DNA from: Lachnospiraceae bacterium
GTDB taxonomy: Bacteria > Bacillota > Clostridia > Lachnospirales > Lachnospiraceae
Length of the DNA: 64,000 nucleotides
Direction: 5' to 3'
Assembly: GCA_910575005.1 (NCBI GenBank)
Contig: CAJTCL010000001.1
Coordinates: forward strand, 62,001 to 126,000
Positions within the stretch are counted from its first letter, which is position 1. The number at the start of each line of letters is the position of its first letter. The notes beneath the pieces were generated by a model. The model had not been told where the DNA came from, searched no databases, and saw only the letters and a program-made list of their open reading frames with translations. Of the stretch, positions 36,464 through 44,923 are shown in pieces. The translations under genes were made by a program, and so were the position numbers.

Positions 36464-37429
36464 CTACCTTTCTTTCGCTCTGTTCGGATTGCTTTTCTGT
36501 AATTCCTCTATCACTTCTGGCGGTATCTTTTTCAATAACTTTTCCATCTGCTGATTGGTTTTCTGCAATTCAAATATCCTCTGGTTTGTTTTCTGTACCT
36601 TTCGTTCCTGCTCGTACTTCTCATCACGCATACGCCCCGCATAGTCGGCTTCCTGCCCGATTCTCTCTTTCAAGCTGTCGATATACGCCTGCTGTTTGCC
36701 GATTTCCTTAGAGAATTTCTCCACGTCTGGAAGCCATGCGGAGAGCAGTTCTAACGCCTTATCTCTTTTTTTGCCTGCGTTAAAGGCGTTGATGTCGGAG
36801 AGGGCAGACACGATTTCCGCATACTGTTTATCCAGACTGCCTCCCAGCTTATAGAGCCATGTGGGGATGTGCTTCCGCTTCGTTTCCATTGAGGACTGCC
36901 CCCGTTCAAGCTGATTCCACCGTGCGGACATCCGCTCATGGTAGGCAGTCTGCCATTCGGATAGGGATTTCTGGTTGCCTAAAATAGACTTTGCTGACAG
37001 CTTGTTGTCTGGCGTAAGCGGCACAAAGCATAGGTGCATATGGGGCGTCCTCTCGTCCATATGGACGACTGCGGAGAGGATATTCTGCTTTCCCACACGC
37101 TCCGAAATAAAGTCAAGAGCCGTCTGGAAATACGCTTTTTGTTCTTCGGGCGGTAAGCTGTTCATAAATTCGGGCGAAGCTGTGATGAGCGTTTCCACCA
37201 TCATCACGCTGTCTTTTCTTACCTTACAGCCCGCTTCCTTTACCATTTGGTTTATCTCTTTTTTATAGGTGTACTTTGGCGGTGCTATGAGATGGTAATT
37301 GTTTTTAGAACGTTCCGTATCAATATCTGGATTGCTTTTATAGGCTTCTTTCTTCCGCTCGTTGTGGCGTTCACAAGCCGCAACGCCGCCTGCCTTGCGT
37401 TTCTGGAAACGCAGGATTGCATAGGGCAT
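36464..37429 (-). CDS. mobV: MobV-family relaxase (Pre/Mob)
   Basis: A 321-aa relaxase like pMV158 MobM. Motif I is HNERKKEAYKSNPDID, where the first His is the usual nucleophile or ligand in MobV enzymes. Motif III is HMDERTPHMHLCFVP, the metal-binding triad. The tail is a coiled coil (residues ~230-320). Start is ATG at 37427-37429 with GGAAGATTGACT; an extension upstream would use repeat DNA. A matching oriT with the pMV158-type nick word lies 214 bp upstream. It would let the IME transfer through another element's secretion system. Confidence 0.92.
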   Translation of the reverse strand: MPYAILRFQKRKAGGVAACERHNERKKEAYKSNPDIDTERSKNNYHLIAPPKYTYKKEINQMVKEAGCKVRKDSVMMVETLITASPEFMNSLPPEEQKAYFQTALDFISERVGKQNILSAVVHMDERTPHMHLCFVPLTPDNKLSAKSILGNQKSLSEWQTAYHERMSARWNQLERGQSSMETKRKHIPTWLYKLGGSLDKQYAEIVSALSDINAFNAGKKRDKALELLSAWLPDVEKFSKEIGKQQAYIDSLKERIGQEADYAGRMRDEKYEQERKVQKTNQRIFELQKTNQQMEKLLKKIPPEVIEELQKSNPNRAKER

Positions 37430-37468
37430 AGTCAATCTTCCTTTCTTCGGCGGGTAATCTTCCAAAGG

Positions 37469-37966
37469 GTGACGGTTGGTGACGGTGGTGACGGTGTTTT
37501 TGGGATACCCCCACGGAAGCCGCTAACTGTCACCGCACATTCTTCCATCCGAAGCCGCAAGGCAGAGGATGGGCAGGGCGTAAGCCCTGCTTTAAGGGAG
37601 TCCAGAGGGAACGTCTGGCACACGACTTTGCAGGGCAAAGTGTAGTGTGTTACACCCTGTAAACGCAGTCGGAAAAATAGGAAGATTTTTCTGACCGCAG
37701 GGGTGGCTTTACGAGCCGAAAAGGGCGAGCAAAGCCCACGCCTGCACTTTGCGTTTACGGGGTGTTCTCCCGTAGGGCAGAACCGCCGATTTTACATACA
37801 TTTGCTATGACGGTGACAGCAGCAGGGGGTATCCTAAAAACACCGTCACGACCGTCACCGACCGTCACGCATAAGCCAGATCCGCCGTTTTCACATACTT
37901 CTTAGGTGACAGTGACAGCGGCAGGGGGTATCCCAAAAACACCGTCACCATCGTCACTATCGTCAC
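37469..37966. repeat. Iteron array in three modules: probable replication origin
   Basis: Module A (37469-37512) has GTGACGG three times at 10- and 9-bp spacing, then TGTTTTTGGGATACCCCC. Modules B (37825-37868) and C (37924-37966) carry the inverse: GGGGGTATCCYAAAAACA followed by three CCGTCAC-type repeats. A faces B and C. Module C lies inside the 3' end of the RepA-like gene and encodes its last residues (DGVFGIPPAAVTVT). Spaced iterons beside a RepA-type helicase are typical of plasmid-like origins, so the excised IME may replicate. Confidence 0.75.
37625..37652 (+). other. oriT: oriT of pMV158 (MobV) type
   Basis: ACTTTGC-AGG-GCAAAGT (37625-37641) forms a hairpin, followed at once by TAGTGTG/TTA (37643-37652). 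This is the nick word of MobM from pMV158, where cleavage is between G and T, here 37649/37650. Both the sequence and its place upstream of a MobV relaxase agree. Confidence 0.8.
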
Positions 37967-38942
37967 CGTCCGTATCCTCCTGCCTTGCAAGGGAAATCAG
38001 CCTGTGGCTGTTCTTGCGGCTGAAATCATAACGGATATGGTTTTCAAGCAGGAAGTCAAGGCGGTACTCGTTCATCCATTTTGTCAAGACATTCGCCGCT
38101 GTTTCTGTTTCCCCCAGAGCCTCCAATAACTCTGTCGCTGTGCCAGTCCATTCCTCTTTGCCCTGCATGAAATCCACCAACCGAAAAAGGACGTCTGGTA
38201 TCGCTTCTTTGGCAATCTGTTCCTGCTCTTTCCTTTCCACCAGTTCCCAACTGCAATCACGGAAGCGGAGCGTGAACTCCTGATAGGGCGTGTCCCTGCC
38301 TGTCACATACAGCTTTGCGGCATTGGACGCACGGCTTTCCTGTTCCAGTACAAAGGTTGCGTCCGCACTCCCCGTCAATCCCGTCGTGCCAGACACTTTG
38401 TTGAACACGTCGCTGTCGTTCTGCTTTCGGATGTGGTGTACGACGATGACCGCAAGAGAATGCCTGTCGGCAAAGTCTTTGATAAGGGAGATGTCCCCGT
38501 AATCGCTTGCATAAGCGTTGTCTTTGGATGCGGTGCGGACTTTCTGCAAGGTGTCAATTACAATGAGCCTGCTGTCGGGGTATTCTTTCAAATAGTCCTC
38601 TAACTGCACGATAAGACCGTCTGACAGCTTATCGCTTGCCACCGCAAAATGAAGCCGCCCGCTTGCTTCGTCCGTCAATCGGAACAGCCTGTCTTGGATG
38701 CGGCAGAACGTATCTTCAAGGCAGAGGTAAAGCACATCGCCCTCCTGCGTGGGTATATCCCATAAGGGGATTCCCTGCGACACGCAGAGGCAGAGTTTTA
38801 ACATGAGCCAGCTCTTGCCGATTTTCTGTGAGCCGCAGAACAGGATTAAGCCCGTGGGTATCAGACCGTCCACCACAAAGGACGGCTTTTCAAGCGGCTC
38901 ATAAAGGAGCGTGTCAGCGTTGACTGTCTGAAGTTTCTGCAT
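37902..38942 (-). CDS. RepA-like hexameric ATPase (AAA_25)
   Basis: A 346-aa RecA-fold ATPase similar to plasmid RepA/RSF1010-type helicases. Walker A is GSQKIGKS near residue 37 (LILFCGSQKIGKSWLML). Walker B is RLIVIDTLQKVR near 120, with the sensor IVVHHIRKQ following. It probably unwinds the iteron origin that overlaps its own 3' end. The start is the ATG at 38940-38942, with AAGGAGGAATCCC; a frame reaching to 39179 runs into the upstream sigma-like gene and lacks a ribosome site. The last 15 residues derive from an iteron module. Confidence 0.8.
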   Translation of the reverse strand: MQKLQTVNADTLLYEPLEKPSFVVDGLIPTGLILFCGSQKIGKSWLMLKLCLCVSQGIPLWDIPTQEGDVLYLCLEDTFCRIQDRLFRLTDEASGRLHFAVASDKLSDGLIVQLEDYLKEYPDSRLIVIDTLQKVRTASKDNAYASDYGDISLIKDFADRHSLAVIVVHHIRKQNDSDVFNKVSGTTGLTGSADATFVLEQESRASNAAKLYVTGRDTPYQEFTLRFRDCSWELVERKEQEQIAKEAIPDVLFRLVDFMQGKEEWTGTATELLEALGETETAANVLTKWMNEYRLDFLLENHIRYDFSRKNSHRLISLARQEDTDGDDSDDGDGVFGIPPAAVTVT

Positions 38943-39094
38943 GGGATTCCTCCTTTCGGGCGGTGTCTTTGGTTTTGTTGTGCATAGGCGTTGACCTCCT
39001 AAAATAGATTTACTCCCACGAAGAGAAGTGAGAGTATGTAATGCCGCCAGTCCCACGCCGATAAAAAGCGGATTTCTTTTTCGGATGGTAGCGG

Positions 39095-39568
39095 TCACAG
39101 TTGGAGATACTTCCTCATTTCTGCCTTGACCTTTTCCCTTGCAACAGAAACTGACTTCTGGACAGCGGAAGCGGTGCAATGCTCCATCTCCCCGATTTGG
39201 TAAAAGTTGAAATCATACTCGTAATAGAGCAGGAAACGCCGCCTCTGTATCTCTGGCAGTCGGGCAACCGCTTTAAAAAACATTTCATTCCTTTCTTTCT
39301 CAATCATTCTTTCATCAAGCGTTTTAGGCACTCGCAAAGCACGTCTGTAAAGCGTTTCGTCCCACACCTCGTTAAACTCCCTGTGCCGCTGGTTCCATTG
39401 CTGAAGGTTTCTGTTCCTCCTTTCCATCTGCCGAAATTCAAAAAAGAGTTTCTCGGACACTTCTATCTCGTGGTGTTCTCCCTGCCCGTCCTTAAAGCTG
39501 ATAGAATACCTTGCGCCGCTTTCCGTGGATTCCTCCCGAAGCGTGTATGCCTTTGCCTTATATGCCAT
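39095..39568 (-). CDS. Sigma-70-like protein, IME copy 1
   Basis: A 157-aa protein. The first 60 residues are specific to this group (YSISFKDGQGEHHEIEVSEK). Residues ~105-157 carry region-4-like helices (ARLPEIQRRRFLLYYEYDFN; QIGEMEHCTASAVQKSV). GGAGGAAAGCAGG precedes the ATG. First of three related small regulators in a row, likely to control expression of the recombination or replication genes. It has no region 2, so it is not a full sigma factor. Confidence 0.7.
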   Translation of the reverse strand: MAYKAKAYTLREESTESGARYSISFKDGQGEHHEIEVSEKLFFEFRQMERRNRNLQQWNQRHREFNEVWDETLYRRALRVPKTLDERMIEKERNEMFFKAVARLPEIQRRRFLLYYEYDFNFYQIGEMEHCTASAVQKSVSVAREKVKAEMRKYLQL

Positions 39569-39650
39569 CCTGCTTTCCTCCTGCTAAAAAGTAGGAGAGA
39601 GTTTCTCTCCCCACCCGATAGCCCATAGGAAAGCAGGATATATGAGACGC

Positions 39651-40076
39651 TTATAAAATTTTCCGCAGCTTCTTCCGCAGATGGTTTAACCTTGCATAAA
39701 CAGCCCCTGCCGTTAAATGCACAAGCGGCGCAATCTCCTTAGTGGAATAGCCCTGCATTTTCAGCAGGACGATTTGTAACGTGCGTTTATCTACCGTGAT
39801 TAAGGCAAGGTACAGAGTTTCATTCTCAATCTCGTCCAGTAAATCAGCAACAGACCTTACCTCCGCCTGCTTCTCCCTGTCCGCCATGCCCTCAAGGTAT
39901 TCACCAAAGTCACTTGCCCATCGGTAAAACCGCCTGTTGGAATTAAAATCTGCCCTGTCGTCTGTGCGGATTTGCTCAATGACAGCTTCATCAACTCCGC
40001 ACTCACGCAGAACCTTTTCCTCGGCTTCTTTCCAGATGCGCCATTTCCTGTCCTCCCGTCCGTGGTTGTATGCCAT
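39651..40076 (-). CDS. Sigma-70-like protein, IME copy 2
   Basis: A 141-aa protein starting MAYNHGREDRKWRIWKEAEE. The C-terminal 60 residues have the region 4 pattern (IVLLKMQGYSTKEIAPLVHL; AGAVYARLNHLRKKL). Start at 40074-40076 with GGAGGAAATAAG; the extra codons upstream are untranslated. It forms a cluster with the sigma-like genes on both sides, each about 75-85 bp apart. Confidence 0.7.
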   Translation of the reverse strand: MAYNHGREDRKWRIWKEAEEKVLRECGVDEAVIEQIRTDDRADFNSNRRFYRWASDFGEYLEGMADREKQAEVRSVADLLDEIENETLYLALITVDKRTLQIVLLKMQGYSTKEIAPLVHLTAGAVYARLNHLRKKLRKIL

Positions 40077-40161
40077 CTTATTTCCTCCAATCGAAATTGA
40101 TTGAGAGGGCAGGAAAAGCCCCCTCATTTTCCCAAAGGAAAAAACAAGGGGGCTGAACGCC

Positions 40162-40677
40162 TTAAATTTTGTTTTCCATTATCTTTCTCAGTTTCGTAAG
40201 GATTTTGGCTTTGCGCTTGTTCACAACGTTCTGTGTCACGCCCAACCGCAACCCGACTTCCCTCTCGGAAAGTTCTTCAAAGAAGATTGCGTTTATCAAT
40301 GCCTGCTCACTACCCGACAATAAGGGCAGGGCGGCTTTCAGCCTGTCTACCATCACCGCACGGACAACAGTTTCCGCAACGTCCACCGCTTCATCCACAA
40401 CGAAATCAAGCACATTCCCCTCGCTGTCCGTAAATCCCTCCAATGACAGCAACTTGTGGTTCGTGTCCAGTTTTTTCAGATAACGCCACCGCTCTTTGTC
40501 CTTGTAAAAATCTGTGTACTGTTCCCGCACAACCTCAAGCAGACAGCCTTGCACTGGGATAAACAGCTTGTCCATGTAACTCTGGTCGGATTCCCTGCGG
40601 CGGCAGAAATCTTTATAAGACAGCTCCACATAGCCGCCATTCTCTTTGATATATATTTTTCTTGGTGCATATTTCAC
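40162..40677 (-). CDS. Sigma-70-like protein, IME copy 3
   Basis: A 171-aa protein from a GTG at 40675-40677 after GGGAGGTACTTAAG (KYAPRKIYIKENGGYVELSY). It has a long middle region and a terminal region-4-like part (LLSGSEQALINAIFFEELSE; REVGLRLGVTQNVVNKRKAK). A typical Tn4451/Tn916-style regulator. Starting at the next ATG would remove most of the conserved N-terminus. First gene transcribed in the sigma cluster. Confidence 0.7.
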   Translation of the reverse strand: MKYAPRKIYIKENGGYVELSYKDFCRRRESDQSYMDKLFIPVQGCLLEVVREQYTDFYKDKERWRYLKKLDTNHKLLSLEGFTDSEGNVLDFVVDEAVDVAETVVRAVMVDRLKAALPLLSGSEQALINAIFFEELSEREVGLRLGVTQNVVNKRKAKILTKLRKIMENKI

Positions 40678-40981
40678 CTTAAGTACCTCCCATCTGAATT
40701 TTTGAAATGCTAAAATCCAGATGAAGAGGGTGGGGAGCGGCAATGAACGCCAGAAACAGCCCTACGGCACAATCTGATAAAAAACGACAAAAGAAAAACC
40801 GCAAAGTCTCTGTGACCTTTACGGTTATAGGAATTTATAATTCTGTTGTATAGAGATTCTACTTCTACCTTTACGGTGAGAGGTAGCGTTGTATGGGCAG
40901 AGATTTTTTTAACAGGCTTCCTGCCCTTCCCCGATATGTTATGTATAGATTAACTCTGTGTTGCATGAACAGATAGATGAC

Positions 40982-41104
40982 TGCCCGAAAAAAGGACATA
41001 AAAAAATCCCTCCAAACTTTAAAACAGGTCTGGAGAGTGTCTGTTAAGTCTTTTCGGGCATAGCAATACCGCCCACCACACACCGTTTTTTTATATGGTG
41101 GGCG
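40982..41104. repeat. Two stem-loops between cargo and sigma cluster
   Basis: TGCCCGAAAA (40982-40991) pairs with TTTTCGGGCA (41051-41060) across 59 nt, and CGCCCACCA (41070-41078) pairs with TGGTGGGCG (41096-41104) around an A/T-rich loop. They separate the NUDIX-to-AraC cargo block from the sigma-like cluster and probably end the cargo transcript. The rest of 40678-41206 holds no gene. Confidence 0.55.
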
Positions 41105-41206
41105 TTCGCCTTAAAACCTTATGAAATGAAAGAGAGCCAATAAACTGTGATTTTATTTCACATGTTCATCGGCTCTGCGTCTTTGCGTCTGGCTCTTTCT
41201 AAAATA

Positions 41207-41827
41207 CTAATCAAAAAATGTTTTCCAGTTTTCAGACTGATATGCTTCAAAGCACATCTTTATCTGTTCCTCATTATTTTTTTCTGTTGCAAGGATAGGC
41301 AACTCGTTCATCCCAAAGTAGTTGCTCGATATGGTTTCTATATTGGATTTAAACTCACCGCCTATGACTGAACATAACACAAATATTTTGCACACCTTAT
41401 AGGCATAAACAGGTAAATTATGCTTTTCCCTGTCCTGTACGGCAATAACCATATCAGCCATTACATCTAAACCCGCTTCTTCTTTTACCTCTTTCATCAC
41501 ATTTTCTTTGACTGAAACATGAACGTCAACCCAACCTCCAGGCAATGACCATGTTCCATTTTTCTCTTGCACAAGCAAAATTTTATCATTTTGAAAAACA
41601 GCAGCACGACAGTCAATTTTAGGTGTTTGATACCCAATTTCGTTACAAAATAGATTTTTGACCTTATCCATTGAAATATCTGTTTTATAAGAAATCATTT
41701 CTGCTGCAATTTCTCTAATTCTTTCATAGCGTTCTTTATCAAAAACATCCTTTCCATAGAAAATTCCTGCCTGTGCCAAACTTTGTAATTCTACTGCCCA
41801 TTGCAGCCATTTTTCATTATTATGCAT
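41207..41827 (-). CDS. NUDIX hydrolase (with YjhB-type N-terminal domain)
   Basis: A 206-aa enzyme. Residues 1-60 are a helical N-terminal hydrolase domain (WLQWAVELQSLAQAGIFYG). Residues ~70-190 are the NUDIX fold, with the box LPGGWVDVHVSVKENVMKEV followed by KEEAGL. The second glutamate of the canonical box is Val here, but the EExG core is present. Such enzymes cleave nucleotide diphosphate derivatives, often ADP-ribose or a modified nucleotide. Start ATG after GGGAGGACGC. Last gene of the IME cargo block. Confidence 0.85.
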   Translation of the reverse strand: MHNNEKWLQWAVELQSLAQAGIFYGKDVFDKERYERIREIAAEMISYKTDISMDKVKNLFCNEIGYQTPKIDCRAAVFQNDKILLVQEKNGTWSLPGGWVDVHVSVKENVMKEVKEEAGLDVMADMVIAVQDREKHNLPVYAYKVCKIFVLCSVIGGEFKSNIETISSNYFGMNELPILATEKNNEEQIKMCFEAYQSENWKTFFD

Positions 41828-41858
41828 GCGTCCTCCCTATCTGCCAGTTAATATCATT

Positions 41859-42056
41859 TCAATAATTAACCGCTTTGTATGTATGAATATTAGGTTCTCT
41901 GACAATACTGATTTGCATATTTTTTGCTTCAATCAAACTTTCCTTTCTGCATTTGGGACAATAAAGAGGATAATTTATTAAGACAGTATCCTCTCTAATT
42001 TTATTACGTGTCTTGCCGCCACAAATGGGACATAAAATCCACTTTTCTATATTCAA
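41859..42056 (-). CDS. Cysteine-rich KTR-domain protein
   Basis: A 65-aa protein with two CxxC pairs (CPICGGKTRNKIRED; CPKCRKESLIEA), a zinc ribbon of the KTR family found beside Tn916-type cargo genes. Start is TTG with GAGGTGG eight bases before it. Function unknown; probably a nucleic-acid or metal-binding helper. Confidence 0.75.
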   Translation of the reverse strand: MNIEKWILCPICGGKTRNKIREDTVLINYPLYCPKCRKESLIEAKNMQISIVREPNIHTYKAVNY

Positions 42057-42097
42057 AAAACCACCTCTTTGCTCAATTATTTCCCAATCATTCCCGA

Positions 42098-42718
42098 CTA
42101 TTTTATAACACCGAGTAAATCGTTTGGAATTTTTATGAAGAAATTAGCTTCCAACTCTCTGGTGTGGCTTCCCCATATAGCCAATGCAAAATCAACTTCT
42201 GCATTTTTAGCACATAAGCTGTCATATTTGCTATCTCCGATATATAGTATTTGCTCGTTACATGCCCCAGAAATTTCTATATACTTTAACAAAGGTTCGG
42301 GGGATGGTTTATGCTCTGTTGTGTCATCGGCACAAATAATCGTCTTAAAATAATGGTTCAGCCCAAATCTATCAAAATCATCTTTAAACTCCGCTTTTGT
42401 TTTTGAAGTGACAATTCCGATTGAATAACCGCATTCCGATAGGCTGCTTAATAATTCTGGGATTCCGTCATAAAGAGTTATTGTATTGCTGTATTTTTTT
42501 ATGTTTTCTTCCCATAGCTTCAGAGCCAACTGGATATTATTGATTTTCAACCGCCTTAATGCATCTTCTCCCGTGATTCCCATTACAAACAACAATTGCT
42601 GAATAGGCACTTTTTCATGTATGCATTTTTCTAATGTGTCTTGTAAAGAGTGTAAGATTGCGTACTCTGTGTTGATAAGAGTTCCATCAATATCAAAAAC
42701 AATATGCTGATATTTCAT
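42098..42718 (-). CDS. HAD-superfamily hydrolase
   Basis: A 206-aa HAD-IA phosphatase like phosphoglycolate phosphatase. Motif I is FDIDGTLINT, motif II VTSKTK, motif III the Lys in EHKPSPEPLLKYI, motif IV IGDSKYDS. It dephosphorylates a small metabolite, identity not visible. Its ATG overlaps the stop of the acetyltransferase gene (TAATG), so the two are coupled. Part of the IME cargo block. Confidence 0.88.
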   Translation of the reverse strand: MKYQHIVFDIDGTLINTEYAILHSLQDTLEKCIHEKVPIQQLLFVMGITGEDALRRLKINNIQLALKLWEENIKKYSNTITLYDGIPELLSSLSECGYSIGIVTSKTKAEFKDDFDRFGLNHYFKTIICADDTTEHKPSPEPLLKYIEISGACNEQILYIGDSKYDSLCAKNAEVDFALAIWGSHTRELEANFFIKIPNDLLGVIK

Positions 42719-43308
42719 TATGCATTTCCTCTTTCCTCCACAAAACAGCGGATAACTTTACATGGATTCCCAACAGCAACACAATTTGCGGGGATGGAAT
42801 GGGTAACAACACTCCCTGCTCCAATCACACTATTTTCGCCTATTGTTACGCCTGCCAAAATAATACTTCCCCCTCCAATCCATACATTGTCCTGTATTTT
42901 AATGGAACGGGCATAAGTTCTGAAAAATGTCGTCCCAGTTTCTTCCCAATCTGAAACGAAACGCTCCTGTGGCAAAACAGGATGGGAAGATGTATAAAAC
43001 TGAACATTAGACGCTATCAATACCCGACTGCCAATCCGTATGGGCTTATTATCCACAAATGTACAATTCATATTTATAACGACATCATCACCAAGAAATA
43101 TATTTTTTCCATAGTCACAATGAAGCGGGACATCAATGGCAGCATTTCTCCCAACAGCTCCCAACAGTTCTTTCAAAATCTCATTTTTCCTTTTTGTATC
43201 ATCATAATCCGTAAAATAATATTCTCTTGTAAGTTTCCTTGCATTGGAAATGATATGCAAAGTCTCCTTATCTGCGGTTTCCAAAAAATCTTTGGCTTCG
43301 TAATACAT
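42718..43308 (-). CDS. Sugar O-acetyltransferase (maltose/galactoside type)
   Basis: A 196-aa hexapeptide-repeat acetyltransferase. It begins MYYEAKDFLETADKETLHII, which resembles the Maa N-terminal domain, followed by left-handed beta-helix turns (GKNIFLGDDVVINMNCTFVD; IKIQDNVWIGGGSIILAG; VTIGENSVIGAGSVVT). The catalytic His is in YTSSHPVLP. Acceptor sugar not predictable. The start at 43306-43308 has AAGGAGAAAGGT ahead; a longer frame exists upstream without one. It is coupled to the HAD hydrolase gene. Confidence 0.88.
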   Translation of the reverse strand: MYYEAKDFLETADKETLHIISNARKLTREYYFTDYDDTKRKNEILKELLGAVGRNAAIDVPLHCDYGKNIFLGDDVVINMNCTFVDNKPIRIGSRVLIASNVQFYTSSHPVLPQERFVSDWEETGTTFFRTYARSIKIQDNVWIGGGSIILAGVTIGENSVIGAGSVVTHSIPANCVAVGNPCKVIRCFVEERGNA

Positions 43309-43383
43309 ACCTTTCTCCTTAAAATGATATAACAAAATCCGTGCCATATATCATTATAACGCAGAATTTTTTATTTATCTATT

Positions 43384-44307
43384 TTATTTCGGACATAAGA
43401 TATGACTATCCTGCCATTTCTTCCGATATTCTATGGGAGTGCAGTTTTGGTATTCACGGAAAATCTTGCTAAAATAGCTGCTGTTTCCTAACCCGCAGGC
43501 ATGTCCAATGTCTGTAATTGTGTCCTGCCCATTTATGAGCATTTCACAAGCTTCCTGTAAACGGTAACTTTGGATATACTTTGTGGGCGTTGTATGCAAA
43601 TAGCTTTGAAACAGCCTGAAGCATTCCCTTTCGCTTAGACATGCAACTGCGGCAAGTTCTGAAACCGCAATTTTATCCGCAAAATGTTCGTGTATGTAAA
43701 TTAACATCTTCTTAAGTCTTTCGTCATTTTTGTCATATTTTCCTTTCCCATCAAATGAAGCAGAAAACAGTCCAAAAAGTTTTAGCCATATTTGGGACAG
43801 GGCTTCCCTTATTTTTATCTCATATCCAATGTCATTCTCACATAAGGTAAAAGTCTGTTTTATCAAATTCAGTATATCTGCATGTATAAAATTATCGGGG
43901 CGAAAAACATATATTTCAATCTGGGGATTTGTAGTAATTGGCATAACATACTTTTTCTCAATTTTACTCCCATAGTTTCCAGAAATGAGAGCCGTATCAA
44001 AAATATGCAGCCGCTGTATATTTTTTTCTGTCCGAGATACAGCCTTAGTCATGTGAAGGACATTTGAATTAATAAAGCCCCCAGAGCCTGCCGAAAAGGA
44101 CAATTTCTTTTTCGGGGTATAATATTCCAATGTTCCGCTCTCCATATAAAAAAGCTCTATTGCCTTATGCCAATGCCACGGTGCCGAACGCCCAACATAT
44201 TTGTCAAGTTCTGCATTAGACGCAATATACGGAAATTCAGATTCAAAATCGGGCAGTAATTCTTCTTTGCTTCCCGCATGAAATTCAAGTTTATATACAT
44301 TCTTCAT
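43384..44307 (-). CDS. AraC-family transcriptional regulator
   Basis: A 307-aa protein. An N-terminal cupin binds the signal (WHWHKAIELFYMESGTLEYY), and two C-terminal helix-turn-helices bind DNA (AVSELAAVACLSERECFRLF; TITDIGHACGLGNSSYFSKI), ending in the usual REYQNCTPIEYRK. It probably activates the acetyltransferase-HAD-NUDIX genes downstream in response to a sugar-like compound. The ATG at 44305-44307 has AGAGGAATCTTGT before it. It is AT-rich compared with the recombinase/RepA part, suggesting separate acquisition of this cargo. Confidence 0.88.
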   Translation of the reverse strand: MKNVYKLEFHAGSKEELLPDFESEFPYIASNAELDKYVGRSAPWHWHKAIELFYMESGTLEYYTPKKKLSFSAGSGGFINSNVLHMTKAVSRTEKNIQRLHIFDTALISGNYGSKIEKKYVMPITTNPQIEIYVFRPDNFIHADILNLIKQTFTLCENDIGYEIKIREALSQIWLKLFGLFSASFDGKGKYDKNDERLKKMLIYIHEHFADKIAVSELAAVACLSERECFRLFQSYLHTTPTKYIQSYRLQEACEMLINGQDTITDIGHACGLGNSSYFSKIFREYQNCTPIEYRKKWQDSHILCPK

Positions 44308-44548
44308 ACAAGATTCCTCTTTCACATTGTATCATTCAGTCTGTTTTGAGATTTATTTTTCTTATCAGCAGATTTCTCATTTTTGAGGGAAAAGCTATAC
44401 ACGATATAGTATAGTTGTTTCAATGAATTGTATCAATAGCATAGACAGCTCTCTGCCAATTTATTTGAAAATATCATATATGCACTGAAAACAGATTGTT
44501 GATTCTAAACAGTGATGGCAGAGCTTTTACACTCTGCCGCTTCGTTAT

Positions 44549-44923
44549 TTATGCGTAGATCATTTCTTTCTCTACAATCTCTCTCGCACACGCCCTTATG
44601 TTACCTAGCCGCCCTGTCCATTCTAAGGCGTTTTCTTCCTTTAGGCGTTCCGTTATGCCCTGTGCCTGTTTCATGCCCTCTATGAGCCTTTCAAAGCGTT
44701 CCTGTGCCTGTCTGTCAATGTCGGCAAGGTAAGTATTCAGCCTGCCGCTTGTGAGTAGATTGGTGTATGTAACCTTGCGGTACTGCTTCAGATAGTCCAG
44801 ATGCCGCTGTCCCCATGTGCCTATCGGCTGTTCTTCTTCGGCGGGTACAGTCAAGCACGGTAGTAAGTAATCGCCTTGCCGTTCATATTTGCCGCCCAGT
44901 TCCTCAAAAATCGTCTTTGCCAT
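44549..44923 (-). CDS. tnpV: TnpV-family transposon protein (IME copy)
   Basis: A 124-aa member of the TnpV family known from Tn4451. It carries GGKYERQGDYLLPCL, WGQRHLDYLKQYRKVTYTNL, LTSGRLNTYLADIDRQAQER and the ending ACAREIVEKEMIYA. Function is unknown. GGAGGTAACAGACA precedes the ATG, which overlaps by 20 nt the end of the interrupted helicase frame, so helicase ribosomes could feed its translation. A diverged second TnpV is encoded inside the helicase gene at 53376-53717. Confidence 0.85.
   Translation of the reverse strand: MAKTIFEELGGKYERQGDYLLPCLTVPAEEEQPIGTWGQRHLDYLKQYRKVTYTNLLTSGRLNTYLADIDRQAQERFERLIEGMKQAQGITERLKEENALEWTGRLGNIRACAREIVEKEMIYA

Noticed and set aside
37432-37638. Short frame over the iterons
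   Set aside because: Runs through repeats and oriT; its apparent sequence is a product of iteron DNA.
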